In this document: in pieces, positions 1-9,650 of the stretch
Layout: each line of letters begins with the position of its first letter
Numbering within the stretch: the first letter of the stretch is position 1
Source of the DNA: Ophioderma brevispina
Taxonomy: Eukaryota > Echinodermata > Ophiuroidea > Amphilepidida > Ophiodermatidae
DNA: 64,000 nucleotides
Direction of reading: 5' to 3'
Assembly: GCA_023653785.1 (NCBI GenBank)
Contig: JAMKCH010049098.1
Location: 1-64,000, forward strand
The notes under the pieces: model-generated
What the model was told of the DNA's origin: nothing
Seen by the model: the letters and a program-made list of their open reading frames with translations, nothing else
Database searches by the model: none
Made by a program: the position numbers and the translations under genes

Positions 1-203
1 CTGCATAGCTGATTGCAACTGTTGACGGCGAGACTTAGCTCAAATCTCAAATATATACTGACTTCACAAAGATCCCAGTCTAAAAATAGATATTACCTAC
101 AGAATCATGCATTATGGAACATAACCCTGCACTAGCTGACCAATTAAAATCCACATAAATTACTTCATCTGAATCACATCACTTTCCATATATAACTTTG
201 TGT

Positions 204-342
204 GGGAATTCCCTGATCTTACAATGTTTTGATAAACAAGTTGACTCAGTTTCTAAGTTTAGCATTCTTGGGGAATTCCCCACTTCCCTTATTGTGCAAT
301 TTAAACAGGTGCACTTAACAAAACAAACTAGGGGTATTCCCC
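204..342. promoter_or_regulatory. Cluster of three kappaB-like palindromes with an AP-1 site
   Basis: Three sites fit the NF-kappaB/Rel consensus GGGRNWYYCC: GGGAATTCCC at 204-213, GGGGAATTCCCC at 270-281 and GGGGTATTCCCC at 331-342. Their centres are 67 and 61 bp apart. A perfect AP-1 motif, TGACTCA, lies between them at 242-248. The motifs are seen directly; Rel-family binding is the known role of such sites. I find no gene start nearby, so function as an enhancer is inference. The sites could instead belong to an unrecognised palindromic repeat. The rest of 1-466 is AT-rich and holds nothing else I recognise. Confidence 0.4.
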
Positions 343-466
343 TTTCTCTCTTTTATAGTAAACAAAATATTTTTCCTGTGAGAAATCTCTTCTCAAATAA
401 AATTGAGAAAATAATATTTTTAAAAGTTTAATCAGAAAAATGGAGGCCATATAACACAATGCACAA

Positions 467-1220
467 TCAGCGTGTTTATAGTAGATATTCGGTATACTTT
501 TTCTGTATCCGCATATTTGATTAGGAGCTAATTGGCTGGAATTCGTGTTATCCATAATTTCAGCTGTTTATAGTAAGTGCGATACCATATATGAGCACAT
601 ATACGGTATATCCTGAATGACCCTGGGTCACCGCGCAAAGCATTTCGTCCGATATGGTGCCAACATCAAATAAGTCCTCGTCGAACCGAGAGGCAATTTC
701 TTTTTAATTTTAACACTCTTTTAACCCAGCAATATAGGTTTTGGAGGGCTCATTTTAGCCTGGTTTTAAAACTCCCTTCATCTGTTTAGGCAGGGTAAAT
801 GATAATAATAATAATATTTGCAAATTTTCAGTATGCCCCCCCCCTTGCCGCTGCTTTTTGCCTTAATAATCTGCGGTTATGTACACTTATATTTTAATAC
901 CTTTATCTTAGCAATTAGTGATTTGTTAAGCAGTGGGTATTGTCTACACTTTGCCTTTAACTTGGCTGTCATATGCGTGACATACCGGCAGCCTGTCTCC
1001 TCACAACTTTCAGTGTATATGTGGGTGTGTTTATAGTGCGGAGATATACCGAATATATACTCCAGTATCCATCGATTTCGATGGATATTTTTTATCTGCA
1101 TAATGCAAATACCCTTTCGACTTATACCGTATATTGTCTGTTTATAGTGCTGGCCGAATACGGTGAGTTTATATTTATACGCTAATATACGGATAATTTT
1201 CCCCACTATAAACACGCTGA
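467..1220. mobile_element. Non-autonomous TIR element with repeated GTTTATAGT motifs
   Basis: The left end TCAGCGTGTTTATAGT (467-482) is the exact inverse of the right end ACTATAAACACGCTGA (1205-1220). If the ends are taken as CAG...CTG, an AAT may flank both sides. The GTTTATAGT core recurs inside near 565, 1030 and 1140, each time followed by sequence resembling ATACCG or ATATTCGG. A 163-aa minus-strand reading frame (877-1368) runs through and past the element and has no recognisable domain. No transposase is present. I cannot name the superfamily. Confidence 0.65.
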
Positions 1221-1376
1221 ATATTAAAATTCTCAAAGTAGCCATGAAGACGTTGTTAGATGAGTCTAAGTAGACACAATTGTTAGGACATTGATCTTGC
1301 AATCTTATTTTGGGCTTTTGACTTGATGACCAGATATAGTTGGAGCTGACATTCCTAGGACATGTCATAACTCAAG

Positions 1377-1590
1377 TACTGTAAAAGTGATAATATTCGC
1401 GCGTGTAATTTTTCGCGTTTCAGCAATTTTTAACATTTTTGCTCGTTTTTAAATTCGCTCTTTTCAGCTATCCTACATAGACCTGTCACACAAAATAAAC
1501 ATTTTCGCGGGTTTTTAATATCGCGCAAGCTCAGAAGTGCGCGAAAAGTGCGAAAATTAATGTAGCGCGAAAATTTCCACTTTTACAGTA
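1377..1590. mobile_element. TA-flanked MITE with CG-rich hairpin arms
   Basis: The ends read TACTGTAAAAGTG and, inverted, CACTTTTACAGTA, with TA at each border as expected for Tc1/mariner-type TA targets. The arms carry repeated TTCGCG and CGCGAAAA motifs, which stand out in otherwise CpG-poor sequence. The element is 214 bp and has no coding capacity. Elements with nearly this terminus are known from several invertebrates; the superfamily assignment is inference from the TA target. Confidence 0.75.
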
Positions 1591-1784
1591 AAGGGCAATG
1601 CCCATGTAATACCCATGTGATATATATGTGTGGGTCATGGTCAGTGGCATACCCACCAGAGGGCAGGGGGCAGTTGCTACCTCTGGCTCAAATATCGGTA
1701 CCCTGGCTTGAAATATCAGGATGAAATGGAATACCAAATTTTGCATTTCCATCCTAATTTTTGAGTTAGTTAATGTGTTTATGG

Positions 1785-2060
1785 ACTTGTTGACCCAATG
1801 GTTAGGATGTTTGCCTCACAGTCGGGAGACTGCAGGTTCGAATCCTGGTCAGGCCATACCAAAGACAGAAAAAATGTTACCTATACTGTCTTCTTGTCAT
1901 GTGCTCGGCATTTTTAAGTTGAACATGCGGAGCTACCAGTGATTAACCCTCTACTGAAGCTGTCACTGAATGCAGCAGATATGTGGCCTAGGATTATGGA
2001 GACGGAGATAGCCACCGCCTATAATGCGCCATTTGGTGCGGGAAGGACTAACTTTAACTG
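1785..2060 (+). mobile_element. tRNA-derived SINE (head 1787-1857)
   Basis: An A-box-like stretch (TGACCCAATGGTTAGGATG) is followed by a perfect B box GGTTCGAATCC at about 1835. The anticodon-loop-like CTCACAG resembles that of tRNA-Val(CAC). The acceptor and anticodon stems do not pair well, so this is a SINE head or a tRNA pseudogene rather than a working tRNA. Downstream, CTTGTCATGTGCTCGGCA and a GCGCCATTTGGTG stretch look like a SINE body and tail. The 3' border is approximate. Confidence 0.55.
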
Positions 2061-2249
2061 TGACCAAATGTTGTTTGTTCTGCACAGGTAACCATGTCCA
2101 TAATCGTAACCATGTTTATAATCCTGGATTATTCTATGACCCACATTATGTCCATGCATGCATAGAGAGCGACCTGGCTATCCACAAAATTAGATTGAAT
2201 AAATCACAGTAAGAGTGTGAAAGCAGAGATGCAATTGCACAGCCTCTAT

Positions 2250-2727
2250 CATATTCTCGACACCTTAGTTCAATAATCCAATCCAATCTAGTAGACTTAT
2301 ATGTATTTTCATTTTCACAACAAATCTCATTTTCCATAGTCTCAAATTCCTTGCAATATAGTTCAGTGACCTATAAAACACCATAGAATAAAGAAGTGAC
2401 CTACGAGGACATTTTGAGAAAGAAGTGTCCTCAATTTTTCTCGAACCCCGGTTTTTTGCATATTTGGAATGCTTACCAGTATTAGATCACACCTGAACAA
2501 GCCGAATATGCCGTCTTTATGTAATAAGATTTAGTATTTCCGTCGTGCACGACAGAAAAGCATGGTTTTCTATATAGCCCAGGAGCTAGCAGACATTTGT
2601 AACACATCTCAAGTATAAAAGGTTTGAGTGATTAAATATGTAGACAGACTGACAGGGACCCCTGAAACATATTTCTTAAGTGCCACAAATGGTGCCTTAA
2701 GGAGAGGGGGCAAGACAAAGTTTGTAC
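2250..2727. repeat. Poly(T)-punctuated repeat, copy 1 (478 bp)
   Basis: This is the first of three direct copies of a unit that starts CATATTCTCGACACCTTAG and ends AAGACAAAGTTTGTAC. Compared with copies 2 and 3 it lacks a 34-bp segment after 2403 and a TA near 2338. It ends in a run of 20 T (2728-2747). Internal sequence (GGAATGCTTACCAG, TTAGATCACACCTGA) matches, inverted, the T8-type element at 45327-45653. Copy 1 is therefore an older, diverged version of part of a T8-related element. Confidence 0.8.
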
Positions 2728-2747
2728 TTTTTTTTTTTTTTTTTTTT

Positions 2748-3261
2748 CATATTCTCGACACCTTAGTTCAATAATCCAATCCAATCTAGTAGACTTATAT
2801 GTATTTTCATTTTCACAACAAATCTCATTTTCCATATAGTCTCAAATTCCTTGCAATATAGTTCAGTGACCTATAAAACACCATAGAATAAAGAAGTGAC
2901 CTACTGAGTGACAGCTCTTTTTCACATCACAGAGACTTGAGGACATTTTGAGAAAGAAGTGTCCTCAATTTTTCTCGAACCCCGGTTTTTTGCATATTTG
3001 GAATGCTTACCAGTATTAGATCACACCTGAACAAGCCAAATATGCCGTCTTTATGTAATAAGATTTAGTATTTCCGTCGTGCACGACAGAAAAGCATGGT
3101 TTTCTATATAGCGCAGGAGCTAGCAGACATTTGTAACACATCTCAAGTATAAAAGGTTTGAGTGATTAAATATGTAGACAGACTGACAGGGACCCCTGAA
3201 ACATATTTCTTAAGTGCCACAAATGGTGCCTTAAGGAGAGGGGGCAAGACAAAGTTTGTAC
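2748..3261. repeat. Poly(T)-punctuated repeat, copy 2 (514 bp)
   Basis: This copy is preceded by T20 (2728-2747) and followed by T20 (3262-3281). It matches copy 3 almost perfectly at an offset of 534 bp, so the 514-bp unit plus its T20 was duplicated recently in tandem. A minus-strand reading frame (2632-2835) recurs unchanged at 3166-3369 because it lies inside the unit; it is not evidence of coding. The TATA at 3148-3151 is the intact site that a TIR element has occupied in copy 3. Confidence 0.85.
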
Positions 3262-3681
3262 TTTTTTTTTTTTTTTTTTTTCATATTCTCGACACCTTAG
3301 TTCAATAATCCAATCCAATCTAGTAGACTTATATGTATTTTCATTTTCACAACAAATCTCATTTTCCATATAGTCTCAAATTCCTTGCAATATAGTTCAG
3401 TGACCTATAAAACACCATAGAATAAAGAAGTGACCTACTGAGTGACAGCTCTTTTTCACATCACAGAGACTTGAGGACATTTTGAGAAAGAAGTGTCCTC
3501 AATTTTTCTCGAACCCCGGTTTTTTGCATATTTGGAATGCTTACCAGTATTAGATCACACCTGAACAAGCCAAATATGCCGTCTTTATGTAATAAGATTT
3601 AGTATTTCCGTCGTGCACGACAGAAAAGCATGGTTTTCTATATAGCGCAGGAGCTAGCAGACATTTGTAACACATCTCAAG

Positions 3682-4100
3682 TATACACGAATCCGACGGG
3701 GAAGCCTCGAAAGGACACCCTCTACGTCGCCGCCATTACTGGGGGGCATCCCGGCCACCAAACACAAATGACACAGTACACACACGCCGCATATTGCTTA
3801 ACGAACGAAATAATAAGCCCATAATCATGATAATAAGAATTTACAACCTACCTTTTTTGCAATTGTTAAAGGTGCAACGAGAGATTTTGAGGCACCCAGA
3901 TATTGTGTCATAATAGTGATTTCATATATATTACACACACAATAGATCTCTTACCTTGTTTTTTTTTTTTTTTTTTTTCACGTACAACGTAAACGCGGTG
4001 TATAACGAGAAATGCAAAAGATGCCCCCCAGTCATGGCGGATGGTGAGTGCGCCGCCCACGGCGTAGGGGCGATAATAGTCGCCGTCGGATTCGTGTATA
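3682..4100. mobile_element. TIR element inserted at a TATA site
   Basis: The ends are an 18-bp perfect inverted repeat, TATACACGAATCCGACGG (3682-3699 and inverted 4083-4100). Copies 1 and 2 of the surrounding repeat have a single TATA at the same place (2614-2617, 3148-3151), so the insertion is about 411 bp with duplication of TATA, or of TA if the ends are read as ACACG. Similarity between the arms goes deeper: both contain a CCGCCAT...ACTGGGGGGCATC stretch. Inside lies a truncated T3 fragment (about 3865-3957) followed by T18. There is no coding capacity. Confidence 0.8.
3865..3978. mobile_element. Truncated T3 fragment followed by poly(T)
   Basis: GTTAAAGGTGCAACGAGAGA with the following AGGCACCCAGATATTG matches the left 85-90 bp of the T3 element at 21314. 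The match stops at CTCTTACCTTG, where a run of about 18 T begins. It sits inside the TATA-flanked element. The truncation beside a T run resembles the other poly(T) joints in this window. Confidence 0.6.
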
Positions 4101-4554
4101 AAAGGTTTGAGTGATTAATATGTAGACAGACTGACAGGGACCCCTGAAACATAATTCTTAAGTGCCACAAATGGTGCCTTAAGGAGAGGGGGCAAGACAA
4201 AGTTTGTACAGGGGTCAAATTTTTAAACCCCTGTACAAACTTTGTTTTGGCCCCCTCTCCTTAAGGCACCATTTGCTGCACTTAAGAATCACGTTTCAGG
4301 GGTCCCTGTCAGTCTGTCAACATATTTAATCACTTGAACCTTTTGTACTTGAGATGTGTTACAAATGTCTGCTAGCTCCCGGGTTAATAGGGATGATTAC
4401 GATATAGCAGGCATATTCAAAACAATGTTTGCGGTTTTCTTTCATGCTTGTTTGTCCAATAAACCTTTGAAACATTCTCGATAGGTGGTCTACAACTGAT
4501 CAAGTGCAATTTGAGAGAAATTTGTGTCCTCAAAAAAATCTCCTGTCTCTTTAA
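4097..4554. mobile_element. T8-type inverted-repeat element, central hairpin and right arm
   Basis: Copy 3 of the upstream repeat ends at GTTTGTAC (4202-4209). After the spacer 4210-4232, which is itself nearly palindromic, the same sequence returns inverted from 4233 (GTACAAACTTTG) to about 4380. The outer right end is the inverse of TTAAAGAGACAGGAG at 4540-4554, ending in TTAA. This end is shared with the left end of 45327-45653. The left end of the original element is obscured by the tandem copies. Confidence 0.6.
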
Positions 4555-4771
4555 GCCATTCATGCAATTGTATTACTTGACTCAGGAGAATCATACTAAA
4601 CTCGAAGCTTGTAGCCTTGAAAATGTAGCCGATCAACTAAATTACTGCTACTTTTTTTTCTTTTTAATTTGCCAATATCTGCTTTTAGCAGTAGTACAAC
4701 CATTTGCTGATTTTTTTTTTAAATTACTAATATGAAATGTTTGATATACATGTATATAGTTTGGAGCAAAA

Positions 4772-5146
4772 GTGAACAAACTAACAGTTATACAGTTAAG
4801 AAAAAGTAGATTGAAAAAAGAAATTGAAGGGCATATGAAAGACATTGGAATTCACTTTTTCATAACAATTTACCATCTGTTTTTTTGGGTACAGGTCAAT
4901 AAACGATTAAATGAAATTACCAATTACGCAAGTGTGCCGCTTTCTCACTATACCGTAGCGATAATACTGAGATTACTTAGGGTGCAGTTTTTAAGTTCAC
5001 ACGCAACCATGTGTGTAGGAGTAGCTAAACTGAAACCTAATATTGATGCTAAAAAGCTGGAGGTATTTTTTGCCCAAAACCTTGTTAAATTGTGTCATAT
5101 GCAAGATATCTTAAGACTCGAAGGTATAACGGGAAACATATGTTAG
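4772..5146 (+). CDS. Weak candidate exon/ORF, unrecognised
   Basis: The frame is open for 124 codons to a TAG. An acceptor-like stretch (CTGTTTTTTTGGGTACAG) ends near 4894, so a terminal exon from about 4895 to 5146 (about 83 residues) is imaginable. The predicted peptide has a leucine-rich middle and a basic N-terminal helix (RKSRLKKEIEGHMKD) but matches no domain I know. No AATAAA follows within 200 bp and no partner exon was found. In AT-rich DNA this length can occur by chance. 4555-4771 and 5147-5447 show no other feature. Confidence 0.15.
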   Translation: MNKLTVIQLRKSRLKKEIEGHMKDIGIHFFITIYHLFFWVQVNKRLNEITNYASVPLSHYTVAIILRLLRVQFLSSHATMCVGVAKLKPNIDAKKLEVFFAQNLVKLCHMQDILRLEGITGNIC

Positions 5147-5447
5147 GCATATTGCACGCTCATCTAACTCAATTATTGAGGGTTTTCGGGTCAACACCAT
5201 GCCTATAATACCAAACTAATTTGATTAAGTAGATTACTAAATTTTGATTATTACGTCCAGTTTATTTTTCAATTTGTTAAATGCCCATCTTTACGTTGTA
5301 ATATACGAGTTAGTTATTATTTGTAGAGTGGTGTTTAGGTAGTGTAAGTTTTCTTTTTTATCCAGATACATGTAATGCTCATGCATATCCACACATACAG
5401 ACTTGTTATGCCTTATGGGGACCTTTCACATTTTTGGCACTGTACTA

Positions 5448-5795
5448 TCTAAATGTAAACGAGTGAAAATTTCACTCCCCAAAAGAGTGAAACTCTTGTA
5501 AACCACTCCAAAATGAGTGGTTTGTATTTAAAAAGAGTGAATTTCCACTCAAAAAGAGTAAAAATCACTCCAAAAAGTGGATTTCCACTCGTTTGAGGAG
5601 TTAAACGAAGGACAACACTTTTGAGGAGTGAAACGAAGGATAACACAAAAACGAGTGGAAATCCACACTTTTTGGAGTGATGTTCACTCTTTTTGAGTGG
5701 GAATTCGCTCTTTTTAAGTACAACCACTCATTTTGGAGTGGTTTGCAAGAGTTTCAATCTTTTGGGAGTGAAATTTTCACTCGTTTACATTTAGA
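5448..5795. mobile_element. Long hairpin element built of GAGTG modules
   Basis: The outer 32 bp (5448-5479, beginning TCTAAATGTAAACGAGTG) are repeated in perfect inversion at 5764-5795. Pairing then continues with few mismatches almost to the centre, where a short spacer with CGAAGGACAACAC lies near 5607-5645. Both arms consist of GAGTG/CACTC pentamers spaced about 10-20 bp apart, such as AAAGAGTGAA and CCACTCAAAAAGAG. It has no coding capacity. It is a foldback-type MITE by form; the family is not recognised. Confidence 0.8.
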
Positions 5796-5950
5796 GAGTA
5801 AAATATACTAATAAGTAAATTGAACTGCTCATGGGATATGGGGGTAATGGGGAAGAGTATTGTTTTTTGTGTATGTTGCTTATTAGTGTCAAAATGAACC
5901 AGTTTTTTAGATAACTGTTTTAAACTGTCTTTGGGTGATTGGCTCTTTTA

Positions 5951-5990
5951 AATGGAATAAGCCCAACAGTATATATAGGCTTATTCCATT
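5951..5990. repeat. Perfect 13-bp hairpin
   Basis: AATGGAATAAGCC (5951-5963) is repeated in inversion at 5978-5990 around a 14-nt AT-rich loop. It is probably the core of a small foldback repeat. The surroundings (5796-6082) show nothing else. Confidence 0.6.
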
Positions 5991-6082
5991 ACTATGTTAA
6001 TTAGGATAGTGGGCAGTCTCTACGACCTAATACATATTAAATAGCTTGTGATGACTTTTTTAAATGTCATATATACAAGAAA

Positions 6083-6147
6083 GCACACACATACACAGTT
6101 ATTACACACACACACACCCTCACATACACACACACACACACACACAA
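6083..6147. repeat. (CA)n microsatellite
   Basis: Interrupted CA dinucleotide tracts, the longest an uninterrupted run near 6126-6146. 6148-6525 is unique AT-rich sequence without recognisable features. Confidence 0.9.
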
Positions 6148-6525
6148 ACTTGTATCATCTATATTTCCAAGGACATAAAAGAACCACATCCATAGTCGTT
6201 CATCTTTCACACAAATAGGTTCAGATATGGATGTTAATATAGGTATATTTTAACTCCAAAAGACGCTTTCAATTTGATAGTGTATTTGATATTCCGGGTC
6301 TGTTAGGAGACATCACACATATTTCTAGTAGATATTATTGAATCTAATGTGTCTCAACTTCCCTTTGTGGAAGAACCTAGACATTCATGTATGGATTTTA
6401 TCATGTATACCGGCTGGCAGTCACATATAGCTTTTTGAGTTTGTAGGAGATTGAACCCTTTCAAATAAAGTTAAACTTGCAGTTTTGCAGTCATATTCCT
6501 TAACAACAAATTTCTTCTTACCTTG

Positions 6526-7048
6526 TTAAAGAGACACTGGCACATTTGAAAAATAGTGCACCCTCTAGATTTTTCAAAATTGATATTTTTGCATGGTTAT
6601 AAAGCTTTTATATACATTAGCCCTCACCTGAAATTATTAAGCCCAAATCAGCGTGCTTATGGGTATAACAGAACGCCGGCGACATTAATTCAGCAGGCAA
6701 CACAGAAATGACGTGTAACACAAGAAAACATGCCAGAGTTGATTCTCAAGGCATGCACCTTGTTTGACCGGTCTGTGACCTTTGTGGTTTGAATATCAAT
6801 GAGTCTATGGTATTCATGTAATAGACACATTTGTTGATTAAAGTTACGGCAAACTTATAAGTTAGCTTCAACTTTAGCTTACAAATTACCTGGATGTCTT
6901 TAGCCTCTTATTAATGTCCCTCTCTGCTTTTGGGCGTGTTATTTTTATGTGTAAAATATATCTCTATTCTTCCATTGGCCTTGACTATCATTTGCGAGCA
7001 AATTGAAGAAATTTCATATTTTCTGAAAATGTGCCAGTGCTGCTTTAA
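6526..7048. mobile_element. TTAA-flanked MITE, family T4, copy 1
   Basis: The left end TTAAAGAGACACTGGCACAT and the inverted right end (ATGTGCCAGTGCTGCTTTAA, 7029-7048) form the termini, with TTAA at both borders. It is 523 bp. A second copy lies in inverted orientation at 48087-48591. The subterminal stretch (AGTGCACCCTCTAGATTTTT) resembles the same part of T5, so the two families look distantly related. No transposase. Confidence 0.8.
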
Positions 7049-7324
7049 TAATAATAATGGGCATTTATAAAACCCGTAAATTTGTTCTTTGTTACTGATT
7101 TAGAAACTTCCGAACTAAAATTGCAACTTCGAATTCGAAGAAACAAATGTGACCTTTTCCTCATCAAATCATCAATAAGTTGCCAGACACTCTTTTGAGT
7201 TATGGGTCTGTGAAGGCTGTAATGTAATATAGCCATAAAATATTATCAAATTTTCAAATTTGACCTTTTAAGATGGTATGTGACCCTTTCAAAGCACAAA
7301 GCCACTTGAAAAAATAAATATTAG

Positions 7325-7613
7325 TTAAAGGTGCATTTCATGATCCTAGCACATTTATTTTGAGGTTACGGTTATTTTGAAAATTTCAGCTGATTCTGAT
7401 GTTGCGTTTTAGTTGTATCGCACTGCCCCATAGGCCACTGTGTTGTAATTACGAACAGAAAATACAAAATCATGATTTTCTTCTAGAGTAGATCGAAGAT
7501 TAGGCACCCATACTATACTTGGGCCACTTGAACAGTTCAGATGATATACAAATCTCAATTTCTTTGAGGTAGATTTGGGAGACGAGGATGTGGATCACAA
7601 AATGCCCCTTTAA
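7325..7613. mobile_element. TTAA-flanked MITE, family T9
   Basis: The left end TTAAAGGTGCATTTCATGAT and the inverted right end (ATCACAAAATGCCCCTTTAA) differ at only a few positions, with TTAA at both borders. It is 289 bp, the only copy in the window, and has no coding capacity. 7049-7324 has no other feature. Confidence 0.7.
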
Positions 7614-7620
7614 CCAATAA

Positions 7621-8617
7621 TTGCTTGTCCAGTCAGGCCTTAAAAAAGTTATATTGCCCTTTCCCGACCAATACGAAATTCTAAAAATTTAGAGTCAAGT
7701 TTTTTTTGTTTTTTTTCATGAAGTGATTTTTATTCTTCAATATTTGTTTGAAGGTCAAAAACCCCAGTTCTTTTTCCAGATTTTTACATGTACATGGTGT
7801 TGAGACTTTTTAGAAATTTGTCTAAAATGCAAATTGATTTGACATCGTTCCTAGCCATTGATTTAATTTGTATTTTCGATGTAAATTACTAAACCTTTCG
7901 ACCTGTTTTCAATGTGTTGACATTTTGACACCTTCTAAAAAGCCATGCCTGCTGGGACATAAATTAGAGAAATGCATTCTTGATGTTTCAGTGGAATTAT
8001 TGCAAGTAACCCAGATGCACTTTTAATAAAAGAGGATTCTAAGTGTAAACCCTTAAAGGTGCGTGTTCCGATCATCTTTGGGATCCCCTGATTTACCCGG
8101 AAGTAGTATTGATTTTGATATCAGACGAAAGGCCTCATTGTCATCCTGAAATTTGAGCCCTCAAATCCATTTCATTCCCCAGAAACCAACAAATTAATGG
8201 TTAACCATCAATATATTAGCACAGTATTGAATAGGGCTTTCCATTGTGCATTATTGCTTCTACCATAAAAACTGCAAGTTTGTTTCCCACGGTACTTGAT
8301 GGGGCGTATGTGCAAGTGCCAGGCTCTCATATCAAGTACAGAACACAATAGACATAAATCAGAACAACCACCTTTAAAGAATGTACCTTCCATAATTGCT
8401 AAGTTTGAAGGCTTAATTGCAATTCACAAGAATACCAAATAATTTGGTCGTTAAACATTCAAATTTTTCAATTAGCCACTTTGTATGTCATGATATTTAA
8501 TTTCTTTACTTTTTTACCACTTTTGTACCTTCACTTTGATCAGTCAGATTGATGCGGTAATTTGTCTCATTTTTATGTGACATATTTTGTTTGGTTTACT
8601 TTAACAGGTTTGCAGTT
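7621..8617. repeat. Tandem duplication, unit A (interrupted by T7)
   Basis: The unit starts TTGCTTGTCCAGTCAGG and runs to the same sequence at 8618, where unit B begins. Without the 325-bp T7 insertion (8053-8377) it is about 672 bp, close to unit B at 661 bp. The two are clearly homologous but carry many substitutions and small indels, so the duplication is not recent. No reading frame is shared by both units. Confidence 0.8.
8053..8377. mobile_element. TTAA-flanked MITE, family T7, copy 1
   Basis: It begins TTAAAGGTGCGTGTTCCGAT and ends CAGAACAACCACCTTTAA, with TTAA at both borders. The second copy is inverted at 12759-13103 and a partial one lies near 60395-60500. The corresponding position in unit B (about 9032) has no insertion, which confirms the borders and shows the insertion came after the duplication. 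No coding capacity. Confidence 0.85.
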
Positions 8618-9278
8618 TTGCTTGTCCAGTCAGGTCTTAAAAAAGTTATATTGCCCTTTCCCGACCAATACGAAATTCTAAAAATTTAGAGACAATTTTT
8701 TTTTCATTAGTGATTTTTTTTCTTCATATTTTGTGTGAAGGTAAAAAACCCTAGCTCTTCTTTTCCGATTTTTACAGAATTGTACATGGTGTTGAGAGTT
8801 TTTAGAAATTTGTCCAAAAATGTAAATTGTTTTGACATCATTCCTATTTTCCTGTATTTTCAATGCAAATTACTAAACCTCTCAACCTGTTTGACATTGT
8901 TTCGACATCCCTCTAAAAAGCTGCGCCACGTGGGACATAAAATGAATGAAAGAAATGCACTCTTGATGTTTCATTGGAACTGCAAGTAACCCAGATGCAC
9001 TTTTAATAAAAGAGGGTTCTGAGTGTAAACCTTTTCAAGAATGCACCTTCCATAATTGCTAAGTTTGAAGGCTTAATTGCAATTCACAAGAATACCAAAT
9101 AATTTGGTCATTAAACAACAAATTTTTCAATTAGCCACTTAGCATGTGACAATATTCAATATCTTTCTAATTTTTACCACTTTTGTACCTTTACTTTGAT
9201 CAGTCAGATTGATGTGGTAATTTGGTTCACTTTTATGTGACATTTTTTGTTTGGTTTACTTTAACAGGTTTGCAGTTT
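8618..9278. repeat. Tandem duplication, unit B (uninterrupted)
   Basis: This is the second copy of the 7621 unit. Around 9027-9046 it reads GTAAACCTTTTCAAGAATGC where unit A carries GTAAACCC, the T7 insertion and AGAATGTACC. It ends GGTTTGCAGTTT. A plus-strand 84-aa reading frame (8735-8989) and a minus-strand 61-aa frame (8678-8863) overlap here and are not conserved in unit A. Confidence 0.8.
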
Positions 9279-9435
9279 GAAATATATTTTTAAATAAAAA
9301 ATTCATCTACAGATAATTAATGGATACTATTCTATTATATATCAGTAGAAATGTGTGTGGATTAGAAATGTATGTGTTCTACAGACCATCGTTATATAAT
9401 CATTCTATCATAAAATAGTGAGTTCATTTGATCAT

Positions 9436-9453
9436 TTGATCAAATTTGATCAA
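9436..9453. repeat. TTGATCA palindrome cluster
   Basis: TTGATCAAATTTGATCAA is a perfect 18-bp palindrome, and further TTTGATCA units lie just upstream (9424-9437). It is low-complexity and of unknown role. 9279-9554 is otherwise unremarkable. Confidence 0.5.
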
Positions 9454-9549
9454 CTGAACACAAAACAAAACATTTTTACTGGTTTGATTAAGATAATACA
9501 TAGTATTCTCGGTATATTGGACTGTACAAGTATTTCAATATTTCCCCTG

Positions 9550-9650
9550 AAAGGCTGGAACATATGTGCTCAGCTGGATTCGAACCATCAACCTTCAAAT
9601 TTCCAAACTAATGCTTTACTCACCAACCCATGAGTTCTGAGCAGGTAGTG
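9550..9650 (-). mobile_element. tRNA-derived SINE head, minus strand
   Basis: On the minus strand a B box, GGTTCGAATCC, occurs at about 9578-9588, preceded by an A-box-like GGGTTGGTGAGTAAAGCATT near 9630. The spacing of about 40 bp fits a tRNA. The stems are degenerate, so I call it a SINE head rather than a gene. The SINE body would lie to the left and is not clearly delimited. Confidence 0.5.

Larger units (their letters stand above)
3282..4209. repeat. Poly(T)-punctuated repeat, copy 3, interrupted
   Basis: The copy runs 3282-3685, is interrupted by a TIR element, and resumes at about 4097 with AAAAGGTTTGAGTG, ending GTTTGTAC at 4209. It then enters a short spacer and the opposite arm of an inverted repeat. 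Confidence 0.8.

Noticed and set aside
877..1368. 163-codon minus-strand reading frame
   Set aside because: Most of it lies in the TIR element 467-1220, it crosses that element's end, and the peptide has no recognisable domain.
1787..1857. Functional tRNA gene
   Set aside because: The A and B boxes are good, but the acceptor and anticodon stems pair poorly and SINE-like sequence follows.
2632..3369. Two identical 67-aa minus-strand frames taken as a duplicated gene
   Set aside because: They run through the poly(T) joint of a tandem repeat, giving a lysine run, and are identical only because the repeat copies are.
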